Positions 38,052 through 52,673 of a stretch of DNA of 64,000 nucleotides are shown here, piece after piece. The notes under the pieces were generated by a model. It did no database searches. It had not been told where the DNA came from and saw nothing but the letters and a program-made list of their open reading frames with translations. The DNA comes from Sitta carolinensis (Eukaryota > Chordata > Aves > Passeriformes > Sittidae): positions 88,277,243 to 88,341,242 of the forward strand of contig CM063283.1 in NCBI GenBank assembly GCA_032173965.1. The letters run 5' to 3'. Position 1 is the stretch's first letter; each line of letters opens with the position of its first letter. The position numbers were made by a program, and so were the translations under genes.

Positions 38052-41000
38052 CTGTAAAGAACATCAAATGCTTTTAAAAATAATTCTAAAAATAAATACA
38101 ACTCAGAAATATATTAACACATATTGATAGACAGTGAAGAATTAATCTCCAAGCAGAAGCACAAACGATCCAGTAGCAGAAACAGAACTCCAGAGCCCAC
38201 AGACATTGTAGGGGTGACACACTTTGGCTGTAACCACACCGTGACAGCTGCTAGCTACAGGAGAAGCTGGTGGCCAGTTCCTACAGCAACACCGGGTCCC
38301 GCCTTCAGGGAGGTCATGTGCTTGCCTGTTTCTGCTGCACAGAGCATAGCACTAAGAGAGCAAAAGCAAAACCCGTGCCTGGCTGCATGCACAGTGGGTA
38401 AAATATAAGCTGTCCTCTCTTTACCACTGAAGTCCTTACACAGGGCAACTGCGAGCAAGCCTGTCTCCAAAGGGGCCAGGCAGGGAGCACAAGCTCCAAG
38501 CTGCAGTCCTCCTCTGCCCATAGCCTGGAAAGGATGGTGCTCTGTGCATATCACCAGGGGGTGAAGGCGAGAGCATCACTCAAATGGGTCAGAGGGGAAC
38601 CTCCTTCTCAGCTGGTACGAACCAGTACAGCCCCAGTGGCTACATCATCCGTTGCCCAGTACCAGACACGAGTAAGAACAACTCCTGTACCTCTGCTATG
38701 GATGCTGCATGCACACGGAAGTGGCATGAAGGAGTTGTGGAATGTCAACATGCCAGCAGTTTTGTATTTTCCAAAAAGAAGAATGGGTGGCACAACTATC
38801 TAAATACAGTCCTTTAGGATAAGACAGAGATTTACATAAAGGGAGTGGGTAGAGAATGTCAGACCTAGTCCTGGAAATATGTGCCCTACTAATACCTGGG
38901 GGTTTTGTACAGCTTGTGCATTAGTGGAGGGATGCATGGTCCAAATGAAACAAAGTTTGACTGAGGGGGTTGTGTTCCAAGGAAAATACATAACACATTG
39001 CTAGACCATCGAGCACACTATGCCCTTACACGAACTCACTTGCTTAATCAAGTGGCGTGCCTATCAGTTACAAGCCAGACTGAAGCAAACCCCCACCATA
39101 AGCCTTACCATCCACCTCCCTGCACCACAGTCATCATCAGCCTAAGATGCCACACCATAGTGTAACTCAGTGTACTAATTAGTGACAGATCACATACCTA
39201 TCTGAATTAAAAATAAGCCAAGCCCCTTCTTCTGGAGTTTTCTTTCTAACCGATTTGTTCAATGGCCACTTAATGGTGGAACTTAAGAGCCACTTATATC
39301 AGCCAGCTGTGATCAGCAAAGGCGAATGAGAGCAGGGGCAAGCTTGGATTTCATTGCCAGCCTTCACCTCGGGAGCCACCACTTCATCACATCCGAACAG
39401 CACACACAGCTTACATGCCTGGGATAACACACTGCCTGCTCACACTGGCCATCAGGAGGGACCAAAACCACAGTCACCACACACTATCACCTTTCTGCAA
39501 GCTGCTAAAGTACATCAAAGCTGCGTGCAAACTGTAAACCAAAGCTGTAACTAAGGCTGCGTTTTCACATGAAAAAGAACTCAGCAGTAACACCAGTATA
39601 AGACGTTTTCTTCTCTGTCCTTCATTCCTGCACTGTACCTCTGCTGCTGCCAACACCCCCGTGTATGGAACTGATACAGCAGGGGAAATACATGCCAGAG
39701 GAGTTTTTTTGTTCGTTTGGGGTTTTTATTTTTTATTTTTTCTTAACTGGGTCAGCCCCTTTATCCACTTCAGTGTGGTCACACATCCAGTTGTTTCAGC
39801 ACGAATGGGGAAATCGCCTACCACAATGCAGAGGCGAGAACAAACCGCAGGTGGTATAAGCAAAGATACTTCAGGCTACGATTCTGCTGACCTCCTGAGA
39901 ATGTGAGACCACACTATTACGTTTCCAAACACAGTCTATTTTAATGATCTAGCCAAAGCCTAGAACATTACATAGACTGCTGACTTTGGGGCTCAAGGCA
40001 GTGTCCAAACAGAGGGAGGATTCATAAAGTTACACTTGGATGACCGAATTTCATTGCAATTTTAAATACACAGAAAAAAAAAATGACTGTGATAACCCAG
40101 TGCTCCACATACATCTGGCTTGGCTCACACAAACCACGTGGAAGAAAGCTATTACTCCAACTGACCCATTTCCTACTTGCACTCTGCTGCTGCAAGATTG
40201 CTCTCTGCAGTACCTCGGCACTCCCACACCTTCCAATTTTAAATCACTGCAGGTGATGTCCTGTGGGAGTTGCCTTACAGAATACGTCTGTTGTGCAAGT
40301 TAGATATGCCCCAAAGTTATTGCAACCTGCCCACTCATCAGTGTTCAGATGGTTCACATTTTAAAATTAGCATTCTTCACCCATCTGAACTGCTTTCGTC
40401 TCTTTTTATCATTTTTCCTGATGCATTTCCCCAGCACTTTTCAACATGTGGCTCCCAAACTACTGAGTAAGTTAGTCTTTGCTCAGTCAGATGTTTCTCC
40501 TGCTGAATATACATTTTTTCACAGGATCTGCAATGGAAGAGTCTTGCATGATCTTTTTAACAGATAAGCTTGCAGGAAGTCAAAGTCATAAAGGAAGAGG
40601 TCACTGATATTTTCCACTGAGTCACGTATCGAGTCCAGACACAATTTAATCTATAACATAGTCTTACAATTTGCTCATTCCCATCCTGCTCCAAGCTTTG
40701 TTCTACCTTAAAACCAGAAGTTGCTAAGAAATAGAAAAGTTGAGCCTTAATTCAGGTGTGAGACTACAAATTTCTGATTGTCTGTGATCATATGTGTTTG
40801 TCACAGCAGACTGCCTCAGCACAAAAAGTCAAGACTCAGTATTCAGGTTACAATCTGAAAACAGACTGAGATGCATTATTAATTAATTTTAAATTAAAGC
40901 AAACAAAAATCTGGCCCCCAAGCCCTCCACAACACTTATGTCATGAAAGCATACTCATCTTGGTCAGCATGTATATGATTAGTTTCTTTGTGCAGCAAAA

Positions 41001-43429
41001 TATACCCATGTAAAACAAACAAACCAAAAAAAAGCACCCAACAGTATATTTGTCAACACTACAAGCAAAAGAAGAGGCACTAGTGAGAATAAACCCAAAA
41101 CCTTTACACATCAACTACTGCAGAAGCTTATCTGCAATTCCTCACTGCAAGTGGGGCCTCAAAAAGGATACTCAAATCTCTTGAAGACCAGAGCTATGCA
41201 GGCAAATCTCTGTGCTGCTTTAATGCTTTTTACTCACAAGAAATGCCTTGTCCTCCAGCAGTACAGCTGAGCTGGAAGCAAATTCAAGGTCATTACTGTA
41301 TTAGTTGCAAGAGGACCTCTACAACCTCACAAGATCTTGACAGCTGTGTGTCGAAAGCTGCACTAAGTTCAGAGAAATATCAGCTTATCTTATCTCCTTC
41401 TACACAAAACCAGTCTCTCCCCCTCAGCCCTTGCAGCTTCTCACACCTCACAGTCCCTGGCTTTGAAAATGTTTGGGAGGAGAGGGCAGCCCTTCCACAT
41501 GCTCCCTATCACACTCCTGCTGGCAGCAGACCCTCCGTTGCCAGAGGGGGTATCTTCCTCAGCACAATCTGGGGATGCACTTGGATTCCTGCCCTGTGTT
41601 GCCTTCAGCAGCACATCTCAGTTGCAAAGAGAAGCATTCGTGTAGGAATTGCAATTAATTACACTGGCTAAATTTTACTGAAGTCCACTGGATGCTTCAG
41701 GAATAAGCTTCCATCTCTTTTATCTATGCTCAACATACAGCTTTTAAATTGTTAAGGCAATTCTACACAAGTTTTTAAATTATTATTAGCATTTCTTATT
41801 GTCTCCAACTTCACCCCTCAGCTGTAATAATCCTTCCTACTTACAGACTGCTGGAGTCAAAGCCGCTGCAGAAGAGGAGCAGAGGAATAGTCTACCCCGG
41901 GGGGAAGCACCCGGGACTTAACCCAATCCAGCTTCCTCTTCAGCAGAAGTGATAAGCCTGTTTTGCCCCAGAGGCTGCAGACCTCATTTTCCTATGTATC
42001 TCCCTTCTGATGGGTTCCTTTAATCATTAACTGATTTAAGTTCCAACTACCATGTGGAGAATGGCTTTTTCTCCTTTCCCACTCTGTTCGTTCACACAAA
42101 AGCCCTGGAAAACATGAGGCAAGGTACAAACCAGTGAAGTGGGCAGAAAGGGAAGACTTAATTCTTTGCTTAATAGAAGTATTAGCAGCAGCTATGAAAA
42201 AGAAAGGCAACCCCCAATGGTATCTTTGAGGCATCCCAGCAAATAAATGCAATTCCCCAGTGGAAATTAAATGCTGATTTTCCAGAAGCAGCATCCACTT
42301 GTGGGAAGTTTCATCTTGCCAGCCTAAGATGCAAGAAACCAGAGTTTCTCCCTTTATAAAGCCCATTGTTTTGCAACAAGGAGCACTTTTCATTTTTCTA
42401 AAGTAGGCCTCCTGACTATTTCTTAAATGAGAAGAGATGGATAAGGGAGATTTTTTTAATTCCTTTGAAACATTCCTTCCTTTCAACACTGTCTATTGTT
42501 AAAATTAATTTGTAAAGACCCTGGCAGCTCAGAGGTCAGGATGGTTCAAGTTGATGTGCTAAGATGTGCACTGTTATGTTAAATAGGGTTTTTCTTGGCT
42601 GCAGCTTTGCAGAAAAGGTCACCATGGGGTTATTTGGGGTAGCAAATGTTAGCTGTGGGCAACCATACCCAAAGGGCTGAGAATCAGAACAAAGTTTATT
42701 TGATGGAAAGCTTAGGCAGCCTGAACAGATACAAATGCTCAGTTAGTTTGCTTCATCTCTTAGTCAGCTAATTCTAGAGTATTAAGAAACCTCTGGTATA
42801 GGGCAAGACAGCTGGAGGCTGCATTTCCAGGGTGGGGAATGCACTCCCCCTCTCATGTGGAAAGTGCCAAATTGGTTTTAGTGTTATCACATCATTTCTG
42901 TGGTGGAAGCCATACAGTAGGAAGCAACAGACAGGCAAGCCTGTGGGGAGTGGTGACTGCCAAAAGATGTATATTAGTCTGTGGATGGCCTGCACATTTG
43001 TCTTATTGGCTCTGATTAGGCCTCCTAATTAATGAATCTCTTTTGGATAACTTCCTTGTTAGTCCTGATAAATCTGGCACTTTCCTTCAGAGGAGTCAAG
43101 CTGCATTCAATATTTTTTGTGGCAACCTAAGAAACTGTCTTTTGAAATAAAGAAAAAACACACAAAGAAATCTGAAGTAGGATTTTTTTTGCAATATTGC
43201 CTTTTAAACCTATATTTAATTATCTACTTAGAGAAAATTCCTTGGGAGGTATTCAAATAATGGTGTTGCTAACCTGAATCACCTACTAAATGTGAGCCAA
43301 GTGTCCCAAGTCAGCATTTGGAAAGAGCACTCATGTTCTTGCTTCTGAGGATGCAGGCAGTGTGCCTGTTCTTAGGTCCTCTGATAAAACCTAGGATTTT
43401 AAGTTAAAGGGGGTGAGAGTGAAGCGACC

Positions 43430-43447
43430 TTTATTTATTTATTTATT
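43430..43447. repeat. TTTA tetranucleotide microsatellite
   Basis: About four to five TTTA units within the first intron. Confidence 0.85.
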
Positions 43448-46400
43448 TTTACTAATGACCCATTTCCAGGAACTTAGGCTGTAAGAAAATTGCCAAATAT
43501 AGTGAAACTTGCAGCAAAACTCACTCAAGCTGGCAACCCGGCAGCTGGAGAAATGCTCAGTGGGGTTTCTGCCAAGGAACGCGTCCTAGATTATTACGTA
43601 GGAGCATGGAGGCTTAGATGCATCAATCTCTGGGGCTTAGTGGAAGGTCAAAGTTATTTTCTATGCATCTGATATCTAGTCTCCATGCTCCATCATCAAG
43701 TTCAAGCTTCCTGGCACTGAAGCCAGCTATCACTTGCCCACAGCCCACAGACCACATACAGGTTGTCCGAGTGTGGGCTGACAGGAGGGAAGTAAAAATA
43801 GCCGTACCAGCTCTGATCCTTCACATTCAGACTTTCCCACTACCAGTGGAAATGTTTAACACAACAACAATGCACAGGGAGAACCTGGTTTCCCAGGGAC
43901 TGACTGCACCTCACAAGTCAACCTCCACCAGCTTTTCTCAGGAGCCATGAGACCAGCTGTCACTCTGACATGCCCTGAGATTCAGCACTCCAGAAGAGAT
44001 TTCCTCACATATTTCAGGTCAGAGGAGACAACAGAACCTCTCTGCCTCTTCCAGACTGGTTATGAGCTGACCACAATCATGTTATTCTAACTGAGGGTTT
44101 CTATAGAAATGTACTACATACCACTTCACGTGAAATTCAGTACAACTTCAGTGTAAAACACTTCCAGGCTCTTTAATAAAAACTACTAAGTGGCAGAAGT
44201 GTCACACAGTTGCATGAAGACAAACAGTTTTCACAACATAACTCAAATCACCCTTCACAGACTCCCAAGGAGTGACTCACAGAGCCATGTACTACCTGCA
44301 CTCAGCCTTATCTACTTCTGACCCTTTTTTTGCCGTTTGCTTTTGCCACACCTTTGCTGTGTTCTGGCCCTGTTCACAGCAAGATGCAAAGGTTCAAGTC
44401 TGCTTCAAGCTGCTGCAAATGCCAGTGAAGCTTGGTTCCACCACAGGACATGGGTGCAGAAACCACCACTATGGCCACAGTCCCTGGCATGATCTCACAC
44501 ACAGTAAAGATGCAGATGAAGTATCTTTACTGCCCAGACTGGTGTTTTAGATGGGTTTTGGTCATATTTCAGCTGCCACAGCACTGTCTCTTGATCCAAA
44601 GAGCAGGGGAAAAACAATCCACTTATATGTACATCAATATAAAACCACTGCAAATATCCAAAGACAGTGTAAGTCACTTTTCCAAAGTGAAATTCAGTAT
44701 GCTGCTGCATAGTCATGGAGGGATCTAGGTTTGCACAAACACCATCCCAGCAGGCTCCACTCTAACACCTCAGCAGTTCCTCAGCAGATCAAACCACAGA
44801 GCTGCATGTGGTTTCTCTGTGCTACCTTTGTGCAGCTCTCCTCCCTCTCACAAACTGCAGGTTGCAGAGGAACTGCAGTTGTTCCCAGGGGATCTGATCA
44901 CCCTGAGGGTCCTAGGAATCTGAATGCTGCGCAGACTGAAACATCAAGCTTGCTGGAGATAAAAGCCAGGTGTGGAAACAAGGTGACCAGACTGATGGCC
45001 ATCACTTACTTTCACATCCTCCATTCATACATAATCACTTTATTAAGGTATTTAGTTTCATTGCTGCAGTGAGGTCAATGAGGAGGAAGTGAGCTGTACA
45101 CCAACACAGGGAGGAAGAATCAGGGCAAGGGGAGGCTGCAGCACTGGGACAGGAGAGAAGGAAGCCTGGCTGCAGGACAGCACAGAGGGCAGGAAGGCAG
45201 AGAGACTGAAAATAAACTACACCCATACTGCTGCTGGAGGAGCAAAACAACACCTGCCAGAGAGGCAGTGACACCTCAGCACCACAGGGATGACAACTGG
45301 AAGTGAAAACTTCCTCCCACCAGAATGATCACATCCTTCCCTTTGGGGAAGCACCATGAGAGCCTTGCTACTGCTGAGGAAAGGCTCTGGACTTGAGCAT
45401 CCTGCCCTATTCCTCCCAAGATGGAAAGAGGCTGCCTTGTTTCTTCAGCAGATGGGAAGCCTGGGTGAGTGGCAGGACGCTGTGTCTTTCCCCCTTATTC
45501 TGGATGGCCACTCCCAGGTCAATGTGCTGCTTCCTGCCACCCCTGTGACTTGGAAAGGGGACCCTGGAGCACTGACCCTGGCCCTTGCAGGTGGAGCACA
45601 GCCCTTGCACCAGGGCACTTTCAGACTGAGCTTTGGAATGGATCAGCACCCAAAAGAGTTGCACCTATTTTCCCCTGTGAATGTTACTTCATAGCCCATG
45701 CGGGGATGCTCCAAAATGCAGGCACGGATGGTGCACGAGGTCACCCAACACAAGCAGGAGTTTTCGCCCATCTTTGGCACAGCCTGGCTTTCTGTGGGAC
45801 TTATTCCCCACCCACAGAATAAGGTTTTAATCCCATTCCCCAGCAAAAGCAGAGTTCAGGAGCAGCCTGTGCTTATGTTCTCTTTTCATGTGCAACTGAA
45901 CAGGATGGCAGGAACCTCTTAATGCACCAAAACAAGACAGAGAGGCACAGAGAAATGGATAATACTACTGGTGTCTAATAAAACAGAAGAAAAAAAATTC
46001 AGCCAACATACATAACTGTATCGGGCTCCCCTCCCTCATTTTAAGGGACAGCTTTTGATACCATACTTGCAAAAACATATAATTCAAAAAAGGAAGGAAG
46101 TGCTTTGAGGGTTTTTATTTAAAGCTTGACAGGATAAACGAATCACAGTCTCATTAAATCACACAAATCTCAGGCTGCACACAAGACTAAACCACGAGAA
46201 ATAGGACATTACAAATCCTCATGCAGTTCTACACTTCCAGCACAACAGCTCATTTTATTTCTGCTCTTGGCAAGGTTAGAATAAAGGGCTTCTTTTCTTT
46301 GCTCCATAAATGTTTTAGATGCTATATTACTTGAACTTAACACAGCAGTAATTGCTCTGAAAAAGGGCAATCTGAATTGCTTCCTTAAAGAAGGAAACAT

Positions 46401-49400
46401 TTATACTAACACACACATGAACAGAGAGTACAGTTACAAAAGACCTGTTTCAATCCCATCACAAAAAACTTGATCAAATTAACTAACTCTTCCAGGAAGA
46501 CGTGATTGGAGAATCTTGATTTTCTACTCTAAAGCAACATTTCTGAGATATACTGTTTATCCACATCTCTGTGTAGAAGTATATTTTACATCTGCCAAGT
46601 ATGTTCTTACTGTATGTTTCTAACACTGTAGGCACTGTTTTGCTTTCCTTTTAATTACTAACTTCTTTATTAGAATGTAGTTTCTTTTTACATTTATTCC
46701 AGAAAGAAGCATCTCAGCCCTTGTTTAAAAACTCTAATATAAAACAATGTTAAACAAATTGTTCCCTATTTCTCAGCTCTATCTCAGTGCCAGTTCCCAT
46801 TTGTTTATGTTAGCAAAGGAACTTTAGGAGGATATTTAGAAGGTTATCATTGTTAACATCGCATTTCTGTATATTCATATATATACATACAAACAACATG
46901 CCTTCTATGTGCTTATTTGCCTTAAAAATTTCACCCTGGAAGAAGGCTTGCCAAACTGAAGGATGAAGTCAGTTTAGCCCTTTGTTACATTACAACCTAA
47001 AAATGAAATTTCCTGGACTGAAACAATTTCCCCCTCTTTTTGTATATTTTAATACTTAACATGACTATGCTGATAATAAGCCAACCTACACTAGTTGAGA
47101 TATTTTGGTTGGCTTCCTAAAACAAAACGAAGTGGTATTAGCATTCCCCCCCTCCTCCACACCCCCACTTTCTTTCTCTGTCCATTCTGGCACTTATGTT
47201 ATTTTATGCATGGCCGTGGGCAAAATCAGTTAAACTATGACTCGATCAACAGAAATCTCTTCTGTGGGGGATACAGCTGTTTCTAACCTCATGTGAACCA
47301 CTGGAACCTGAATCCTGTCTGTCTGGAAATTTTACAGAGAAACAGGATCTCTAACAACTACCAACACGAAACTAGCATGAGCAATAGTGACAAACCAAGG
47401 CTGTTGGCTGGGTGTTTCATCCCTTTCCCCTTTGTCAATCATTGATGCCCACGTGCAGCACACAAGAAGTCTTTTTCCCCAGCATTTGCTATTCACTCCC
47501 TACAAATACAACTGACTTTTACAAGGTGGAAGGTAGCACAAAAAACATTAGGTTCCCTGAAAGCTCTGCCACCATTAAAACAATGAGAAACTGAGACAAC
47601 TGAGAAGCAAGACAGAGCTGGCTAGCTCCCAAGATTATTTGCATTAGTTGCTTTTGTTATAAAAGTTAAAAGGATGGTATAAGATTGAGACCATCCTCAC
47701 TGGATATAACTCTGGAATTATCATTTGGCGGTAATTTTCACCATCAAAAGAGACAACAAAACCTAAAACATTGTATTTTGAGATCTACAGGCTACTACAG
47801 GTGAATCTGTGAAAGAGTAAATACTTTGCTTTCCAAGACACTTGGTAGAGTTTTTTGCTGCCTTTATCTCTAGAGTAAAATCTCAGTTAGAATACTGACT
47901 TTAAAACCTGAAGCTAACCAGTATATATGTAATATATTCCATTCCCTCAATTGTTCAACAGGTGGGATAATCAAAATTTTCATTAAAATATTTCTTAGCA
48001 TTACAAATATTATTTGTCTGTTTCATTAAAAAGCCCTCCTTCTTAGACTCCCTTTAAGCAGCCAAGCCATGCAAACCCCTTCCTGCCTTTTGCACACTGT
48101 TTAGAAGATGCAGATGCATCTGCTGAGAAGTGCTGATGGAGCACCTCCCCTTGCCCAGCACAGAGAGTAGCCATCCTCTCATCAAGATGTCAGAGACATC
48201 TGAAACTCTCCCTCTCCTCTCCTCCCCTCTCTTGTTGCACACTGACAACTCAGCACCCATGGGAACAGTCCCCCTCACACCTGTGGCAAGGAGTGGGTGG
48301 GGTGTGCCACGCTGCCCTAGCAAACCCACCTGCTTGCTTCCCCAGGGAGCTTCTTCTGAGGCAGTGCTTGCTCCTCTTCTGACTCGTGCCCTCCCCAGGA
48401 AACAGGAGTTTTCCCTCACCGTTTCCCATTTAGGAAACCTCCTGGCAACACTCAAACCAACCACTGGGAAAATTAGGAAAAATATTTGCAAGGGTGGAGA
48501 TGAAACATTTATGTGATTTTGACCCTTGCCTAATATAACACAACCCCAACCCTTGCCTGCAGCTTTTAAGTGTTAAAGGCACAAGACAACTAATAAAGTA
48601 AAGCCAATTCATTGCCCTAAATCAATCAGAAAGTTTTCTCTACCAATATGAAAAAAGACTGTTCTGAAAAAGAAATCCTTGTTTCAACCCAGATTGATTC
48701 CTCAGCAACATCCAATCCTGTCAAACATATTCTGCTGATGGGGTTTAGTCTTCCTTCAATCCCATTCAGACAGGACATAAATGGGAAAAATTGTTAGTCT
48801 GATCTGAAAACTAATGCATAGCGTTTTTAAAATTTTCAGGATTTTTGCTTTTATTTCCTGATTTACAGCTATACTTCCAGTCAGCGTGTTAGTAGAGATG
48901 TTTTATTAACAGTTAAAAATTCTATAGCAAATGTAGCCTATACTACACAGGATGACGACAAGCAAAGCAAAATTTTCCTGCTTTCATCAGGCTGGGTTGT
49001 TAGGTTTTTTTAAAATGTTGGAGAAAAACACATTGAAGTTTATACTAAAGACGAGTATAAAAATGCAAATAGATGTATTTAGTAGCAATCATAAATGATG
49101 TCAAACAGCGACAAGACTCTTGTTCTGGTGTTCAGCTGTGTTCAATCTGCTCCAAACTCTTTAAAAATTTTCAGTATCTATGCAAAACAGTCTGTTGTGG
49201 TTGCTCTGCTCTAGGAAAAGAGTAAAATTATTATGAATCAGTATTTGGACTTGAGGTAGTACAGCAAGGTGCTGGTAATCAGACAGGACACTTGGCACTA
49301 GTAGTAAAACTATCAATCACCAAACCTGGTTTGCCGAATTGATTAAACCAAATTTACCGTTCCAATAAAGCAGAAGGAAATCTCTATAGGAACAGTATAT

Positions 49401-52400
49401 ACTTTTTAATCAATTTTAATGCATTGTATAATTTCATAGTACTTCCAGTAACTGTGGTGACTTATATTATATAAACCTTCCAAATGTGAAACCTGGTATT
49501 AGATCTAACAGACCCTGGAGGTTCATGAGAGAGACCAGGTTATTCCCAAGGAGTAATGGCAGAACTCTGTGTGTTCCTGTTACCACACCAGTCCATTGAT
49601 GCAAAGCTACAGGATTCTGTAGTGCCTCACAATTCTGAAGTGACTTTTAGGTAGGGGTACATAAAGATTTTAAGATGAATTTATGATCAGCTGTTGGCCA
49701 ATATACTTACAAACCATATTTATTCAAACATATCTTGCACCTCAAATTCTGCTTTTCCACTTAAAGAGACCAAAGCTGTGTGAACAGTAACAGACACATA
49801 ATCTGGATTTTTTTACTTCATCATAAGAAAACAAGCACCACTGAGTTTTTCTTAAACAAGGAGGCAGATAATACGTTATGCCCTACAAGAACCAAGTGAA
49901 ATATTGCTTGAGATTAGACGGGCAGGAGTGAGTACTCACACCACAGATGTGAGGTTCAGCTCTGGACCCAGAACTCCACTACAGCAATTGCACACAAGCA
50001 AGATCTCACTGCAAATCAGAATCTGGATACTGTCAAAATTCAGTCTAAAGACGCTGTGCTATTACAGATTTTCTGCTATTTTAACTACTTTTTCAGATTC
50101 CTAGACCTCTTCAGATTGCTCCAGAAGCAGCAGAAACTATTAACAGTGAATTAATTTATGATGAAATGGACTTATCATACTAACTAGAGATAATTTTTTT
50201 AAACTTTAATTGTTAAGATTTGATACAGCTCTTTAAGAATCCTATCCAATGTGCTTTCACAAATCTCAATGGATAGTATTTATCTGACTTATTTACTAAT
50301 TACTTCCAAATTACAAGTGTCCCTCAGGTCTGAATCACTTCTGATGAAAGAATGAGAAGACTTTTATACCATGAGGGAAGATAAATTAAAGGAGAAGAAT
50401 TTGTATGGTTCAGATCAGGCTAATGGCAAGTTTGATTTCTTTAAAGTGGTTTCTAACTTTATCACCACATGCAGTTAACAATTTGTATTTGCTAAGTCTT
50501 TTCTATGCAATTGCCTTGCCTAGATCTCCTAGGGATTTTTTAGCAAAAGGAGATAATCATTAAAAGCTATGGGAAAAGCAGTATTCCAGACTGCAAATAC
50601 TGTAAATGTCACAGTCTCCATAAACAAACTTAGCGTGGACAAGCACACGAGGAATAACCACGTATTTTCAAGGCACTTAAACAGAACATGCCCAAGGGCA
50701 CACTGCAGAAGAGCCCAAGTTTCCATCAGTGTGTAACACATACAGTCTCCTTTCCAGGAGCTGAAGAACCCTATGTGAATTCTAATACATCACTTTTCTG
50801 CCAAGCACCCTGTTGTATGAAACAGGCACATTTCAGTTTAAAATCAATTCACTTGGCTTGGGCATCAGAGAATCAGGGAAAAAATAGACTTTTAGTATAT
50901 GACATTAGCTCTCTAAAAGCATTGTCTTTCTTGGAAAAATAGTATTGTTAATATAATAAATACTTTATGTACTCTATGTACACTCTCTACTGCTACTATT
51001 TCTCCAGCATTTCAGCCAGTGACTGATAACTCCAGATTACAGTGGTGTGTCTCCTCTGGCATCACCATATCACTATAATCACCCCTTGATTTCCAAAATT
51101 CAGAAGCTGTACCTACATTCTGAACTCCAAGACCTATAAACCAGTTGCACTGCTAGAAGTCCTGACCCAATTTATCTTTTTCTTAAAAGAGAGAAAGAGA
51201 AACACTTTTATTTAGCATGCCTGTTTCCAAGTCATGTGACATTTCTCCTAAGTACTTCGCATACATGGGACTTGCAACTGTCTTCTTTTGTAACCTCACA
51301 TCAGATCAGTAGAAAATAAATGAGTGGAATCTTTTGCTTAATAAGATATTGCTTGTAAAAGAACAAAACCGTAACTTTTTTGTTTAGGAACTCTGAATGA
51401 AAAATTTCAGTTTATATCTGTAAACCACAGTGAACTGAGGTGGCATTGAATTTTACTTTCTGAGGAACTTGGGCAGCAGGGTAAGGAGGAACTCTCTTGT
51501 TGCTCTGCTCTTACTGACCACACTTCTGCCTTAAAATCAATACCAAACAATTGAGGGGAAATATCACATATAAAGAGGCTGACTTTAAGTCAGTGGTAAG
51601 GAAGACTTCATACTCTGTAACACATACTTACGGGGTAGATTCAGCACTCATAATATAGTTTTGAGTTACAAAACCCCAGTCGTGTCCATCTAACAGCTGT
51701 CTTGCCCTTGCAAGGTTGTATTATTGTCTGGCTGTTAGCATTCTTGCCTCATTTACTTAAAATGTTACAAGCCAGTAAATAAGGAACTAACATCAAAGAT
51801 TTAAGGGGATATTTTAATTAAAGTGTCAAGTTTTAAAAACCATTCTTTAGAAAATAAGTGAGAAAATTCAGAAATAGGGTTAAATCATCTCAGTCAAAAA
51901 GTAAATTGCTCTGGGAAGATGCCTTTACTTTCTTGAGCTGGATCAGATGTCTATCTTAGCCATGCTGAATTTATCAGCAGTCAAGGCTATGAATTATTAT
52001 TGGCTGCTTGACTGATTAACCATGGTGCTGGTATGCCTGAGACCTTCCAAACACAGCAGGGTTATTGCAGCAGTAGACAATACTATAACATTGCAGTATT
52101 ACAGGCTTTGCAGTTTTCTATTCCTTCTCTCAGCTTGTGCAACGGGTTTATGATGCCCCTTGGAAACTTTCATCTGGGAGCATGGGACGGAGCAGCACCA
52201 GTAGCAACTCAAAGCTTTGCAGCTCTGTAGTCTGAAGAGTGCAGAAATACTATTTCTAGAATACCAAGAAGATAAAAATTCTTTGAGGTGACCTCCTTCA
52301 AGGCCCTGCTTACTGAAGAAATCATGCAGAGAGTCACTATGCAGGCACTCCAATGCTATGCAGTGATATATATCTGAGCCAACTCAGGAATCAAAAGATC

Positions 52401-52512
52401 CTCATATCTACATATTTTGCTTTGCATTTCCACTTTGATAACTCTGGTTTTGGTGCTATCATCACCTAAAGAATGCTCAGGGCACTTTCAGATGCAACTA
52501 GGTATTGTTTTA

Positions 52513-52513
<1 letters not shown>

Positions 52514-52547
<34 letters not shown>
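52514..52547. repeat. A34 homopolymer in the first intron
   Basis: Thirty-four consecutive A residues on the plus strand. They are followed by about 70 bases of unique sequence and then a CA/TA microsatellite. This could be an old poly(A) tail of a retroposon whose body is no longer recognisable. Confidence 0.9.
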
Positions 52548-52552
<5 letters not shown>

Positions 52553-52616
52553 TAATGTCACACAGGACAGAAGCAAAGTTCCACACATACAGTGTGCTCT
52601 ACCTATTTCTCTGAAA

Positions 52617-52673
52617 TACACACACATATATATACACATATGCACACACACACACATATATATATATATATAA
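52617..52673. repeat. compound CA/TA microsatellite
   Basis: Alternating runs of CA and TA, ending in about nine TA units. Confidence 0.95.

Noticed and set aside
41243..41671. 142-codon open frame on the plus strand with overlapping alternatives
   Set aside because: Three frames are open together over the same GC-richer patch, which suggests composition rather than coding.
41992..42489. 165-codon open frame on the minus strand
   Set aside because: No recognisable domain, ordinary intronic composition and no supporting splice or promoter context; the length is compatible with chance.
45356..45846. Frames of 112-117 codons in a GC-richer patch of the first intron
   Set aside because: Both strands and several frames are open, with no domain and no convincing exon boundaries; possibly an unidentified repeat.
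48054..48516. Frames of 145 and 128 codons on opposite strands
   Set aside because: They are mutual shadows over a pyrimidine-rich stretch, with no family resemblance.
52590..52620. Complement resembles part of a sequencing adapter (GGTAGAGCACACTGT)
   Set aside because: The match is partial and breaks on both sides; chance similarity rather than adapter contamination.
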